Of a stretch of 19,335 bases of DNA, positions 6,731-15,300 are shown one piece after another (the stretch's first letter is position 1; each line of letters starts with the position of its first letter). Source of the DNA: DASSBG01 sp965651365 (GTDB lineage Bacteria; Pseudomonadota; Gammaproteobacteria; Xanthomonadales; Rhodanobacteraceae); assembly GCA_965651365.1 (NCBI GenBank), contig CBFGSA010000046.1, positions 1 through 19,335 of the forward strand, written 5' to 3'. Made by a program: the position numbers and the translations under genes. The notes under the pieces were generated by a model. That model was not told the origin of the DNA, made no database searches, and saw only the letters and a program-made list of their open reading frames with translations.

Positions 6731-8689
6731 ATGCCGGAAGTCAAATCGCTCAATCGTCAACAGCGAATTGGTGGCGTTCTGGGCGTTGCGCTGCTGGCGT
6801 TCGCCTTGGCGTATCGTTTTTTGCCCGGATTGCTGCATGAGACAAACGGACAGGCAGAAGACAAGCGGCCACGGACAGTGCAGCAGCTCACCACGCCGAT
6901 GGGTTTCGACCGCCCGGCTGCAGCGGGCAGCACGCCAAAACATTTGGAGGCCGTTGCAGGGCCACCGGTGTCGCTGGCTTCGAGCGATGTGATCATGGCC
7001 TATCGGCGCGCAGCCAACGCCCCAGTCAGCGAGCAACTGCAGGAATGGCTGCGGCATGGTGACAAGGCGGCGGCATCCGGAGATCTGGCCGGCACTGATG
7101 CCAGCGCCGCCTCGTGGTACGCCAAGGTGCTGAATGCCGACAAGGACAACCGGGCGGCACGGGCCGGACTGGCCGAGGTCGGCCGCAAGCTGGCCTCGCG
7201 CGCCCATTCGGCGCTGGCCAGCGGCGATCTTGCACAGGTGCGCAAATGGCTGGCTGTAATGCGCGATGTTCCGCTGGCACAGGCGGAGACGACGCGAATT
7301 GAAAAGCAGCTCAATGTGTACGAAGAGGTCACTCCGATGCTCAGCCAGGCTGCCGAGCTGCTCAAGGGGGACACGGTATCCGCCGCGCAAAGGGATCAGG
7401 CACTTGCACTGTATCGGCATGTGCTGGCGCTGGATTCGAACAATTCCGTTGCCCAGCAGGGTTTGCTGAAGATCCAGCGCGTCTGGCTCGACAAGGCCCT
7501 GGCGGCGGTGGCACAAAGCGACTACGCCAGCGCTGATGCAGCTTTGGCCAAGGCCGCTGCGCTGGTGCCTTCATCGCAGGAACTGCAAAACGTGCGCAGC
7601 CGGGTGGAGCGCATGCGGCGCTTGCAGGCCAGCAATATTCTGGCGCAGGCGCATTCTGCGCTTGATTCCGGTGATCTCGCGCTTGGCCGAAAGCTGGCCG
7701 ATCAGGCGCAGGCAATAAGTCCGGACTTGACGGGCCTCGATGCCTTCAACGACGCCTTCCAGAACGCGCGTCTGTATGGAGGCTACAAGCCCGGACAGTC
7801 ATTTACGGATCGATTTGTCGACCGTATCGGTGCGGGACCACGCATGGTGGTTCTGCCGATCGGACAGTTCCTCATGGGCAGCCCCGACGACGAGCACGGC
7901 CGACTCGATACCGAATCGCCGCAGCACGAGGTGGAAATTGATGCGGGTATCGCCATCGCCCGCACCGAGGTCAGCGTGGCCGAGTTTCGCGAGTTCATCA
8001 ATGCCACCGGCTACCGTACCGATGCCGAACGCACCGGCACCGCCAGCGTGTACGAGCTGAAAATCGGGCGCATGCATGAGGTGCGTGGTGCCGACTGGAC
8101 GCGCAACTATGCGGGTGAGCGAGCTCACGCCGATGACCCGGTCGTCAATGTGTCATGGAATGACGCCAGCGCCTACGCCAAATGGCTGTCGCAGCGGACG
8201 GGTCACAGCTATCGCTTGCCCAGCGGTGCCGAGTTTGAATATGCGCTGCGAGCTGGGACGCGCACGCCGTACTGGTGGGGGCAGGGTTCACCCAAGTCGG
8301 TTGTGGAGAACCTGACCGGCTCGCGCGACCGGGCATCGAACGGCCGACGCTGGATCCGGGCGTTTGCCGATTACGGCGACGGCTTCTGGGGACCGGCGCC
8401 GGTCGGGCAATTCAAGCACAATCCCTTCGGCCTGTACGACATGGGCGGCAATGTCTCCGAATGGGTTGAGGACTGCTGGCACGACAACTACACCCGTGCG
8501 CCACGTGACAGCAGTGCCTGGATCAATCCGGGCTGCACGACACGTGTCGTGCGTGGCGGTTCCTGGGGCAGTGCGCCGGACCAGGACCGTTCGGCCTGGC
8601 GAATCGCCGCCGCAGCGAACACCCGCAGCGGCCGGGTTGGATTTCGCGTGGTGCGGGACCTGAGTATCCGGCGGACGCAGACGCCGTAG
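6731..8689 (+). CDS. Membrane-anchored helical-repeat protein with SUMF1/FGE-like domain
   Basis: Encodes 652 residues from ATG 6731. There is a short basic N-terminus, then one membrane helix (~13-34, IGGVLGVALLAFALAYRFLPG), so it is probably anchored with its bulk in the periplasm. Residues ~90-330 are alanine-rich helical repeats like TPRs, with recurring A..ALASGDL/ALDSGDL motifs. The C-terminal ~370-645 region is a formylglycine-generating-enzyme/sulfatase-modifying domain: VVLPIGQFLMGSPDDEHG, then DDPVVNVSWNDASAYAKWLS, YRLPSGAEFEYALRAG, GLYDMGGNVSEW, VVRGGSW and VGFRVVRD. The catalytic WC context of true FGE is replaced by NVSEWVEDCW, with another Cys in NPGCTTR, so sulfatase activation is unlikely. 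No ribosome-binding site is evident; a TTG at 6659 could extend it by 24 residues. Confidence 0.85.
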   Translation: MPEVKSLNRQQRIGGVLGVALLAFALAYRFLPGLLHETNGQAEDKRPRTVQQLTTPMGFDRPAAAGSTPKHLEAVAGPPVSLASSDVIMAYRRAANAPVSEQLQEWLRHGDKAAASGDLAGTDASAASWYAKVLNADKDNRAARAGLAEVGRKLASRAHSALASGDLAQVRKWLAVMRDVPLAQAETTRIEKQLNVYEEVTPMLSQAAELLKGDTVSAAQRDQALALYRHVLALDSNNSVAQQGLLKIQRVWLDKALAAVAQSDYASADAALAKAAALVPSSQELQNVRSRVERMRRLQASNILAQAHSALDSGDLALGRKLADQAQAISPDLTGLDAFNDAFQNARLYGGYKPGQSFTDRFVDRIGAGPRMVVLPIGQFLMGSPDDEHGRLDTESPQHEVEIDAGIAIARTEVSVAEFREFINATGYRTDAERTGTASVYELKIGRMHEVRGADWTRNYAGERAHADDPVVNVSWNDASAYAKWLSQRTGHSYRLPSGAEFEYALRAGTRTPYWWGQGSPKSVVENLTGSRDRASNGRRWIRAFADYGDGFWGPAPVGQFKHNPFGLYDMGGNVSEWVEDCWHDNYTRAPRDSSAWINPGCTTRVVRGGSWGSAPDQDRSAWRIAAAANTRSGRVGFRVVRDLSIRRTQTP

Positions 8690-8756
8690 CGATAACACTG
8701 CACAAGAACGCATTTTCAGCCAATAGACACAATGGCCTGGGCCTTGTCGAGCGTGT

Positions 8757-8787
8757 GATTCGGACGGGAAAATCTGAAGCCCGAATC
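8757..8787. terminator. Hairpin between convergent genes
   Basis: GATTCGG (8757-8763) and CCGAATC (8781-8787) form a 7-bp stem in the 108-bp gap where the SUMF1-like gene and the carboxylase subunit converge. No T-run follows on either strand, so its role as a shared terminator is only suggested by position. Confidence 0.3.
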
Positions 8788-8797
8788 CCGGCCTTCC

Positions 8798-10405
8798 TCA
8801 CATTCGGAATACACCGTAATGCTGCGGCTCGATTGGTGCGTTCATCGAGGCGGAGATCGCCAGGCCCAGCACGCGGCGGGTGTCGGCCGGGTCGATGATG
8901 CCGTCATCCCACAAGCGGGCGCTGGCATAGTACGGATGGCCCTGATGTTCGTACTGCTCGCGAATCGGAGTCTTGAAGGCGGCCTCTTCTTCATCGCTCC
9001 AGGATTCACCGCGGCGCTCGATCCCGTCGCGCTTGACCGTGGCCAGTACGCTGGCCGCCTGTTCGCCGCCCATCACGCTGATGCGGGCGTTCGGCCACAT
9101 CCACAGGAAGCGACCGCCGTAGGCGCGGCCGCACATGGCATAGTTTCCGGCGCCGAAACTGCCGCCGATCACGACGGTGAACTTGGGCACATGCGAGCAG
9201 GCCACGGCGGTGACCATCTTGGCGCCGTCCTTGGCGATGCCGGCGGTTTCGTACTTCTTGCCGACCATGAAGCCGGTGATGTTCTGCAAAAACACCAGCG
9301 GCACATTGCGTTGGTTGCACAGTTCAATGAAGTGGGCGCCCTTGAGTGCACTTTCGGCGAACAGAATGCCGTTGTTGGCGATGATGCCGACCGGGTAGCC
9401 ATGGATGTGGGCGAAGCCCGTGACCAGGGTCTTGCCGTAGCGTGCCTTGAATTCATGGAACTCCGAGCCGTCGACCACGCGCGCAATGACTTCGCGGATG
9501 TCGAAGGGTCGGCGCGTGTCCTCGGGCACCACGCCATACAGTTGCTCGGGCGGATACAGCGGTTCAACCGGTTTGCGAACTGCCAGTGGCATGGGTTTCT
9601 TGCGGTTCAGTGTGGCGACGATGTCGCGCGCAATGGCCAGCGCGTGGCCATCGTTCTCGGCGAAATGATCGGCCACGCCCGATTGCGAAGTGTGCACGTC
9701 GGCGCCGCCCAGCGCCTCGGCATCCACCTCTTCGCCGGTGGCCGCCTTGACCAGCGGCGGGCCGCCCAGAAAGATCGTGCCTTGTTCGCGCACGATGATG
9801 GTTTCGTCGCTCATGGCCGGTACGTAGGCACCACCGGCGGTGCATGAACCCATCACCACGGCGATCTGCGGAATGCCCAGGCCGGACATGCGCGCCTGGT
9901 TGTAGAAGATGCGCCCGAAATGCTCCTTGTCGGGAAAGACCTCGTCCTGCAGGGGCAGGAAGGCGCCGCCGGAGTCAACCAGGTAGATGCACGGAAGACG
10001 ATTTTCCAGCGCCACTTCCTGTGCGCGCAGGTGCTTCTTGACCGTCATCGGGAAATAGGTGCCACCCTTGACCGTGGCGTCGTTGGCCACGACAAGCACT
10101 TCCTGGCCATGCACGCGACCAATGCCGGTGATGATGCCGGCGGCGGGTGCCTTGCCCTCGTACATGCCATGGGCCGCCAGCGCCGACAGCTCCAGAAACG
10201 GCGAGCCGGCATCGAGCAGGGCGCCGATGCGGTCGCGCGGCAGCAGCTTGTGGCGCTTCAGGTGGCGTTCGCGCGACTTCTCGCCACCACCCAATGCAAC
10301 CCGGTCAAGTTCGGACTTGAGTTCATCGACGGTCGCCTTGAGCTTGCCCTGATTGGCAAGGAAGTCGGCATCGCGCGGATTGATGCTGCTCTTGAGTACG
10401 GGCAT
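8798..10405 (-). CDS. liuB: Methylcrotonoyl-CoA carboxylase beta subunit (carboxyltransferase)
   Basis: Encodes 535 residues, the normal length. With the biotin-carrying alpha subunit it carboxylates 3-methylcrotonyl-CoA to 3-methylglutaconyl-CoA in cytoplasmic leucine degradation. The acyl-CoA carboxyltransferase fold is shown by KGGTYFPMTVKKHLRAQEVA, LVDSGGAFLPLQDEVFPD, VMGSCTAGGAYVPAMSDE, GIIANNGILF, FLQNITGFMVGKKYE, GGSFGAGNYAMCGRAYGGRF and MWPNARISVMGGEQAASVL. The pattern matches methylcrotonyl-CoA rather than propionyl-CoA carboxylases, in my judgement. The alpha subunit and methylglutaconyl-CoA hydratase, often adjacent, are not in the window; the downstream neighbour is a convergent unrelated gene. 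No clear ribosome-binding site precedes ATG 10405. A strong terminator (10437-10465) separates it from the lipoprotein gene upstream, so it probably has its own promoter or depends on read-through. Confidence 0.95.
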   Translation of the reverse strand: MPVLKSSINPRDADFLANQGKLKATVDELKSELDRVALGGGEKSRERHLKRHKLLPRDRIGALLDAGSPFLELSALAAHGMYEGKAPAAGIITGIGRVHGQEVLVVANDATVKGGTYFPMTVKKHLRAQEVALENRLPCIYLVDSGGAFLPLQDEVFPDKEHFGRIFYNQARMSGLGIPQIAVVMGSCTAGGAYVPAMSDETIIVREQGTIFLGGPPLVKAATGEEVDAEALGGADVHTSQSGVADHFAENDGHALAIARDIVATLNRKKPMPLAVRKPVEPLYPPEQLYGVVPEDTRRPFDIREVIARVVDGSEFHEFKARYGKTLVTGFAHIHGYPVGIIANNGILFAESALKGAHFIELCNQRNVPLVFLQNITGFMVGKKYETAGIAKDGAKMVTAVACSHVPKFTVVIGGSFGAGNYAMCGRAYGGRFLWMWPNARISVMGGEQAASVLATVKRDGIERRGESWSDEEEAAFKTPIREQYEHQGHPYYASARLWDDGIIDPADTRRVLGLAISASMNAPIEPQHYGVFRM

Positions 10406-10436
10406 TTTTCAGAACAAACAGCTGGCAGAAATGAAG

Positions 10437-10465
10437 CCGGCCGCGCCAGGAACCTGGGCGGCCGG
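10437..10465 (-). terminator. Strong hairpin terminator after the lipoprotein gene
   Basis: CCGGCCGC (10437-10444) pairs with GCGGCCGG (10458-10465). Inside, CCAGG (10446-10450) faces CCTGG (10453-10457), giving a very stable GC-rich stem. It lies 25-53 bases past the lipoprotein stop. The minus-strand sequence after it (CTTCATTTCTG) is T-rich but lacks a continuous run. It is probably a rho-independent terminator. Confidence 0.65.
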
Positions 10466-10489
10466 TTGATAACGGCATGACAGCGAGAC

Positions 10490-10912
10490 TTACTGACCGC
10501 CGCTGTTGTCGTCACCGTGATCTTCGCCTTTGATCTTGTCGCCCGCTTCCTGCATCTTGTCGCCGGCCTTGTCCATCATTTCCTTGGATTTATCCTTGGC
10601 GCTGTCCATCATTTCGCCGGTCTTTTCCTTGGCCGAATCCATCATTTCACCGGCCTTGTCGCCAGCTTTGTCCATGGCGTCGCCGGCAGCGTCGGCGGCG
10701 CTGCTGGCGGCGGCACCCGTGGCCTGAGCAGCTTCCTTGGCGGCGTCGGCGGCGTGGCCGGCGGCTTCCTTGGTGGCCTCAGCGGCCTGTTGGGCGGATT
10801 CCTGAGCCTTTTGCGCGGCGCTGTCGGCCGTGTCGCTTGCGTTCTGCCCGCTATTGCAGGCGGCCAGGCCCAGCGTCATGGCAGTTGCGAGTGCGATGTA
10901 TTTCATCTTCAT
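10490..10912 (-). CDS. Small alanine-rich lipoprotein with amphipathic repeats
   Basis: Encodes 140 residues from ATG 10912. The signal is MKMKYIALATAMTLGLAAC, with lipobox LAAC and lipidated Cys19. The mature part is almost entirely Ala, Lys, Asp, Glu, Met and Gln, in helical repeats of about 11 residues such as DSAKEKTGEMM, DSAKDKSKEMM and DKAGDKMQEAG, and ends in an acidic GEDHGDDNSGGQ tail. The composition resembles LEA-like or apolipoprotein-like amphipathic helices and Lpp-type envelope lipoproteins; the function is unknown. GAGGGG lies 8 bases before ATG 10912, which favours it over a TTG at 10918 and an ATG at 10906. It follows the thiolase on the same strand after ~136 bp and is closed by a strong hairpin, so it probably forms its own unit. 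Confidence 0.88.
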   Translation of the reverse strand: MKMKYIALATAMTLGLAACNSGQNASDTADSAAQKAQESAQQAAEATKEAAGHAADAAKEAAQATGAAASSAADAAGDAMDKAGDKAGEMMDSAKEKTGEMMDSAKDKSKEMMDKAGDKMQEAGDKIKGEDHGDDNSGGQ

Positions 10913-11048
10913 GTGCAAATCCCCTCAAGGGTAGTCAACGAATGGTTACATTAAACTGCGTCTGTGCGTGAATCTCTAGTGTCAGCCCGGCTGTCTGGTC
11001 CGGCCTCAAGCCTGCGTTCAGGTACCCGAGGCGGTGATCAAAGCACAG

Positions 11049-12227
11049 CTATCGGGCAATTTCAACGGCCATTGCGGTCGCTTCACCGCCACCGATGCAC
11101 AATGCAGCCACGCCCCGCGTGCTGCCGCGGTGCTTCATCGCATTGAGCAGGCTGACCACAATGCGCGCGCCGGTGGCCCCGATTGGATGCCCGAGTGCGC
11201 AAGCACCACCGTTGACGTTGAGCTTGTCATGGGCGATGTCGAGTTCTTCCATCGGGGCCATGGCGACGACCGCGAATGCTTCATTGATTTCAAACAGATC
11301 CACTTCATCGATCGTCCAGTCGGCCTTGTCCAGCACCTTCCGGATGGCACCGATGGGAGCCGTGGTGAACCACTCCGGCTCCTGCGACTGGGTGGCGTGG
11401 GCAACGATTCGAGCCAGTGGCTTGATCCCGCGCTTGTCTGCCTCGTCCGCCGACATCAGGATGGTGGCGGCAGCACCGTCGGAAATGCTGGACGAGGTGG
11501 CGGCCGTGACGGTGCCGTTGTCCTTGCGGAAAGCCGGTCGCAGCTGCGGGATCTTGTCGATGTTGGAGCGCTTGGGCTGCTCGTCCTCGGTGTACTCGAC
11601 GTCGCCCTTGCGGCTTTCCACCGTCACCGGTGCAATTTCATCGGCAAATTCGCCCGACTCGGTGGCCGCGCGGGCGCGCTTGACCGAATCAATGGCGTAG
11701 GCATCCTGCTGCTCGCGGGTGAAGTTGTACTTGTCGGCGCAGCTTTCGGCGAACACACCCATGGACTGGCCATCATAGGGATTGGTCAGTCCGTCCCAGG
11801 CCATGTGGTCGACCAGCTTGCCATCGCCGTAGCGGATGCCGGCTCTGGCATTGACCATGTGCGGGGCATTGGTCATCGATTCCATGCCGCCGGCGACCAC
11901 GATGTCGGCCGAGCCGGCCCGGATCAGGTCATGGCCGAACATGATGGCTTTCATGCCCGAGCCGCAGACCTTGTTCACCGTTGTACAGCCGGCGGATGTC
12001 GGCAGACCGGCTTCCAGCGCGGCTTGGCGCGCGGGTGCCTGGCCAAGGTTGGCTGGCAACACACAGCCCATGATGACCTCGTTTACATCGCTGCCGCTGA
12101 TGTCGGCCTGATCCATGGCAGCCTTGATCGCAGTGGCGCCCAGGACCGGTGTGGGCACGCCGGTAAACTGGCCCTGGAAAGATCCGATCGGGGTGCGCTT
12201 GGCTGCAACAATGACAATATCGCTCAT
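11049..12227 (-). CDS. Acetyl-CoA C-acetyltransferase (thiolase II)
   Basis: Encodes 392 residues, the standard thiolase length. It interconverts two acetyl-CoA with acetoacetyl-CoA plus CoA, and so can finish leucine and ketone-body breakdown or begin polyhydroxybutyrate synthesis. The start MSDIVIVAAKRTPIGSF is typical. The nucleophile is C88 in NKVCGSGMK, the catalytic histidine is H347 in ALGHPIGATG, and the acid/base cysteine is C377 in CIGGGEA. The short-chain biosynthetic-type (AtoB/PhaA-like) assignment rests on these motifs and overall similarity; no polymer synthase is nearby. GGAG lies about 6 bases before ATG 12227. It is divergent from the sensor kinase across a 137-bp spacer. 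Downstream on the same strand are the small lipoprotein and the carboxylase beta subunit. Confidence 0.94.
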   Translation of the reverse strand: MSDIVIVAAKRTPIGSFQGQFTGVPTPVLGATAIKAAMDQADISGSDVNEVIMGCVLPANLGQAPARQAALEAGLPTSAGCTTVNKVCGSGMKAIMFGHDLIRAGSADIVVAGGMESMTNAPHMVNARAGIRYGDGKLVDHMAWDGLTNPYDGQSMGVFAESCADKYNFTREQQDAYAIDSVKRARAATESGEFADEIAPVTVESRKGDVEYTEDEQPKRSNIDKIPQLRPAFRKDNGTVTAATSSSISDGAAATILMSADEADKRGIKPLARIVAHATQSQEPEWFTTAPIGAIRKVLDKADWTIDEVDLFEINEAFAVVAMAPMEELDIAHDKLNVNGGACALGHPIGATGARIVVSLLNAMKHRGSTRGVAALCIGGGEATAMAVEIAR

Positions 12228-12364
12228 ACAGGCTCCGCTGGAATGACTTGGTAACTGAGCGCTTGATTATGCGCGTTTTGTTGCAGTGCGGCAAATAGTG
12301 GGGATGCTGCATGGCTTGTGCATTGGACAGCAAAGAAGCTAGCCTGCAGCAAGGGGGTAGGGTT

Positions 12365-15300
12365 ATGTTGCTACGGTCTGGCCCGGTCTTGAGCATGTTT
12401 GGCCTGTTGCTGACAGGGCTGTTGTTGTCCCTGGCAGTTGCTGGCAGCGAGCCAGGCGCCGTGACCGGCATGCGCAACATGCACTTTCGTACCTACAGCG
12501 TGCTGCAGGGACTGCCCCAGGCCAGTGCGGTGGCCATGGCCCAGGATGATTCGGGTTTTGTCTGGGTAGCCACGCAGGATGGGCTGGTCCGCTTCGACAG
12601 TTACGATTTCAAGGTTTTCAAGCACGATCGCCGCGATCCGCAATCTCTGTCGGACAGCTATGTTCGGGCCATGGTGCCCGATGGTCGGGGCGGATTGTGG
12701 ATCGGTGCGCGCAGCGGTGACCTGAATCGCTACAACCCCTGGGCCGGCCAATTCGAGCATTGGCCGATTCACCATCAGAACGGGCAGGCGGCACGCTCAT
12801 CCGGCATCGCCGCCATGACCATGGCGGCAACTGGGCGTTTGTGGATTGTCAGCGGTGATGGTGTGCTGCAGTGGCTGGATCCTGGCGGGGGCCGGGTGCA
12901 GCGCGCGCCGCTTGGCTACCAGGACGCCCTCGAGGAGGTCCGCGTTTTGCTGGCCATGAACGATGGCACGGTATTGGTCGGTAGCCGACGCGGCCTGTTC
13001 CGGCTGAACCCGGACGGCAGCGCGCTGAACCGGCTTGGCCCGACCAGCCTCGATGTCTACGCCATTGCGAGCCAACCGGAGGGTCCGGTCTGGGTGGGCA
13101 CGGCGCACGATGGCTTGTACCGCATTGACGTTGACGGGAAGGTTTCGGCGCATTTTCTGCACGTTCCGAAAAAACGCAATTCCGGTCTGCCCGACAATGA
13201 GATCCGCGCACTGATGCTGGATCGGAGGGGTACGCTGTGGATTGCCTGCAACAGTTCAGGGCTCGCCAGCCTGAACCCGGCGACCGGCACCTTTCAACAC
13301 TATCGACATCGGCCATCGGACCCTTACAGTGTGGCAGCCAACCGCCTGAGCAGTTTGCTCGAAAGCCGTTCGGGGCTGTTGCTGGTCGGTTCCTGGACCA
13401 ATGGCTTCAGCATTCATGATCCGGCTACCGAGAACTTTCTTCAGATCTACAGTGTGCCGGGTGATCACCGCACGCTGCCGGCGCCACCGGCACTGAGCGT
13501 CTTCGGGGATGCGGACGGCAGCTTGTGGGCCGGCATCATCGCCGGTGGCGGCCTGGTTCATATCCGTTTCGATGCGGGTGTGGTGCGTCGCTATGCACAT
13601 GACCCGGACGATCCGAACAGCTTGTCAAACAACTTTGTGCATGACATTGTTCGGGCACGTGGAGGTGGCCTTTGGGTGGCAACAGATGGTGGCGGACTTG
13701 ACCGGTTGCGCCCGAATGGTCTGGGATTCGATCATCTGCGGCATGACCCGAGCGATCCGCACAGCCTGGCCTCGGACGCGGTTCTCAGCGTATTGGAGGA
13801 CAGCAAGGGAACATTGTGGGTTGCGACCCGTGACCAGGGCCTGGATGAGCGTTGTGCCACCTGCAGCGGCTTTCGTCATCACCAGCACGAGCCACGCAAC
13901 CCGGACAGCCTTGCCAGCAACGCCGTCAGCAAGATGTTGGAGGCGCCCGATGGCGGTCTGTGGGTAGCCACCCGCGATGGTGGCCTGGACAGGCTTGATC
14001 GAAACACCGGCAAGTTCAGCCATTGCACCTCTGGCGGACCACATGATTGCGGTCTCAGCGCCAACAGCCTGACTGCCCTGTTCCTTGATCGGCACGGAAT
14101 GTTGTGGGTGGGAACCCAGGGTGGCGCCCTGAATCGCCAGATTGCCACGAACAAGGGAACCACGCGCTTTGCGGTGATTGATCAGGACAACGGTCTGGAC
14201 AGCGATTCCATAGGCGGCATTCTGGACGACAGCAGCGGGCATATCTGGGTCAGTACGCTCAAGGGCATCAGCCGCATTGACCCTGCAAGCAGTACCGTCA
14301 TCAATTACACCGGTCACACAGGTGCCGGCCAGCGAGGTTACTGGGTCAATTCCGCGACCAACCTCTCGGACGGCCGTCTGGCATTCGGGGGCCTCGATGG
14401 CATCACCGTGTTTCGGCCCGTGCGGCTGCCTGAACCGGTACAGCCGGAACCCATCGTGACCGGAATGCAGATCGGCGGCCAGCCCTACCAGCATGAACTG
14501 AGCACGGTGGAAAGCCAAGCCTCGGTAACCGGCAGCAACAAGTCACTGATCACGCTCCGGCACGACCAGAACGATGTCAGTTTTGAAATCTCGGCCCTGC
14601 AGTATGCCGACCCCGAGTCGGTGGCCTACGCCTACCGGCTCGAGGGCTACAGCTCGAAGTGGACCGAGGTCAGCTGGCGGCGCCGGATCGCCACCTATAC
14701 CGGGTTGCCCGCGGGAGCCTACACATTGCATCTTCGGGCGCGCGGCAGCCTTGATCGCTGGAGCCAGGACACTGTGGCGCTGGGCTTTCGAATACTTGCG
14801 CCACCATGGCGTACGACGCAGGCTTATGCCCTGTATTTGCTGGCAGTGCTGTGCCTGGCGGCCCTGGCCGCGTGGCGAACGCGTAGCAACCTGCAACAGC
14901 GCCACCGCACCCAGGAAGCGATACGTCTCAGCGAGGCGCGCCTGAAAATGGCCTTGTGGGGCAGTGGTACGGAACTGTGGGATGTGGATCTGCGCGAAGG
15001 CAGGGTCTATCGCGATAATCGCCTGGCGCACCTTGCTCTTGGCGCCGAGGCTGAAGGCAGGATAGCGCATGGCCAGACACTGGCCGGCTACCCGGAGTTC
15101 CTGCACCCGCAAGACCGAAAGGATTTCGAGCGTGCGCTGTTCAATCATTTGACAGGAAAGGCGGCCAGTTTCGAGGCCAACTATCGCACGCTGGACCGGC
15201 ACCAGCGCTGGGTCTGGGTGCTGTCGCGCGGACAGGTGGTGCAACGCGACAGGGACGGCAGGGCGCTGCGCATCAGCGGCACGACATCGGATATCAACGC

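Noticed and set aside
10530..10727. Repeat-like sequence within the lipoprotein gene, considered as tandem or CRISPR-like repeats
   Set aside because: The periodicity follows the 11-residue protein repeat in frame; there are no constant repeats with unique spacers.
12600..14300. Repetitive segments in the kinase gene as a possible DNA repeat array
   Set aside because: They reflect degenerate protein-level propeller repeats, not nucleotide repeats.
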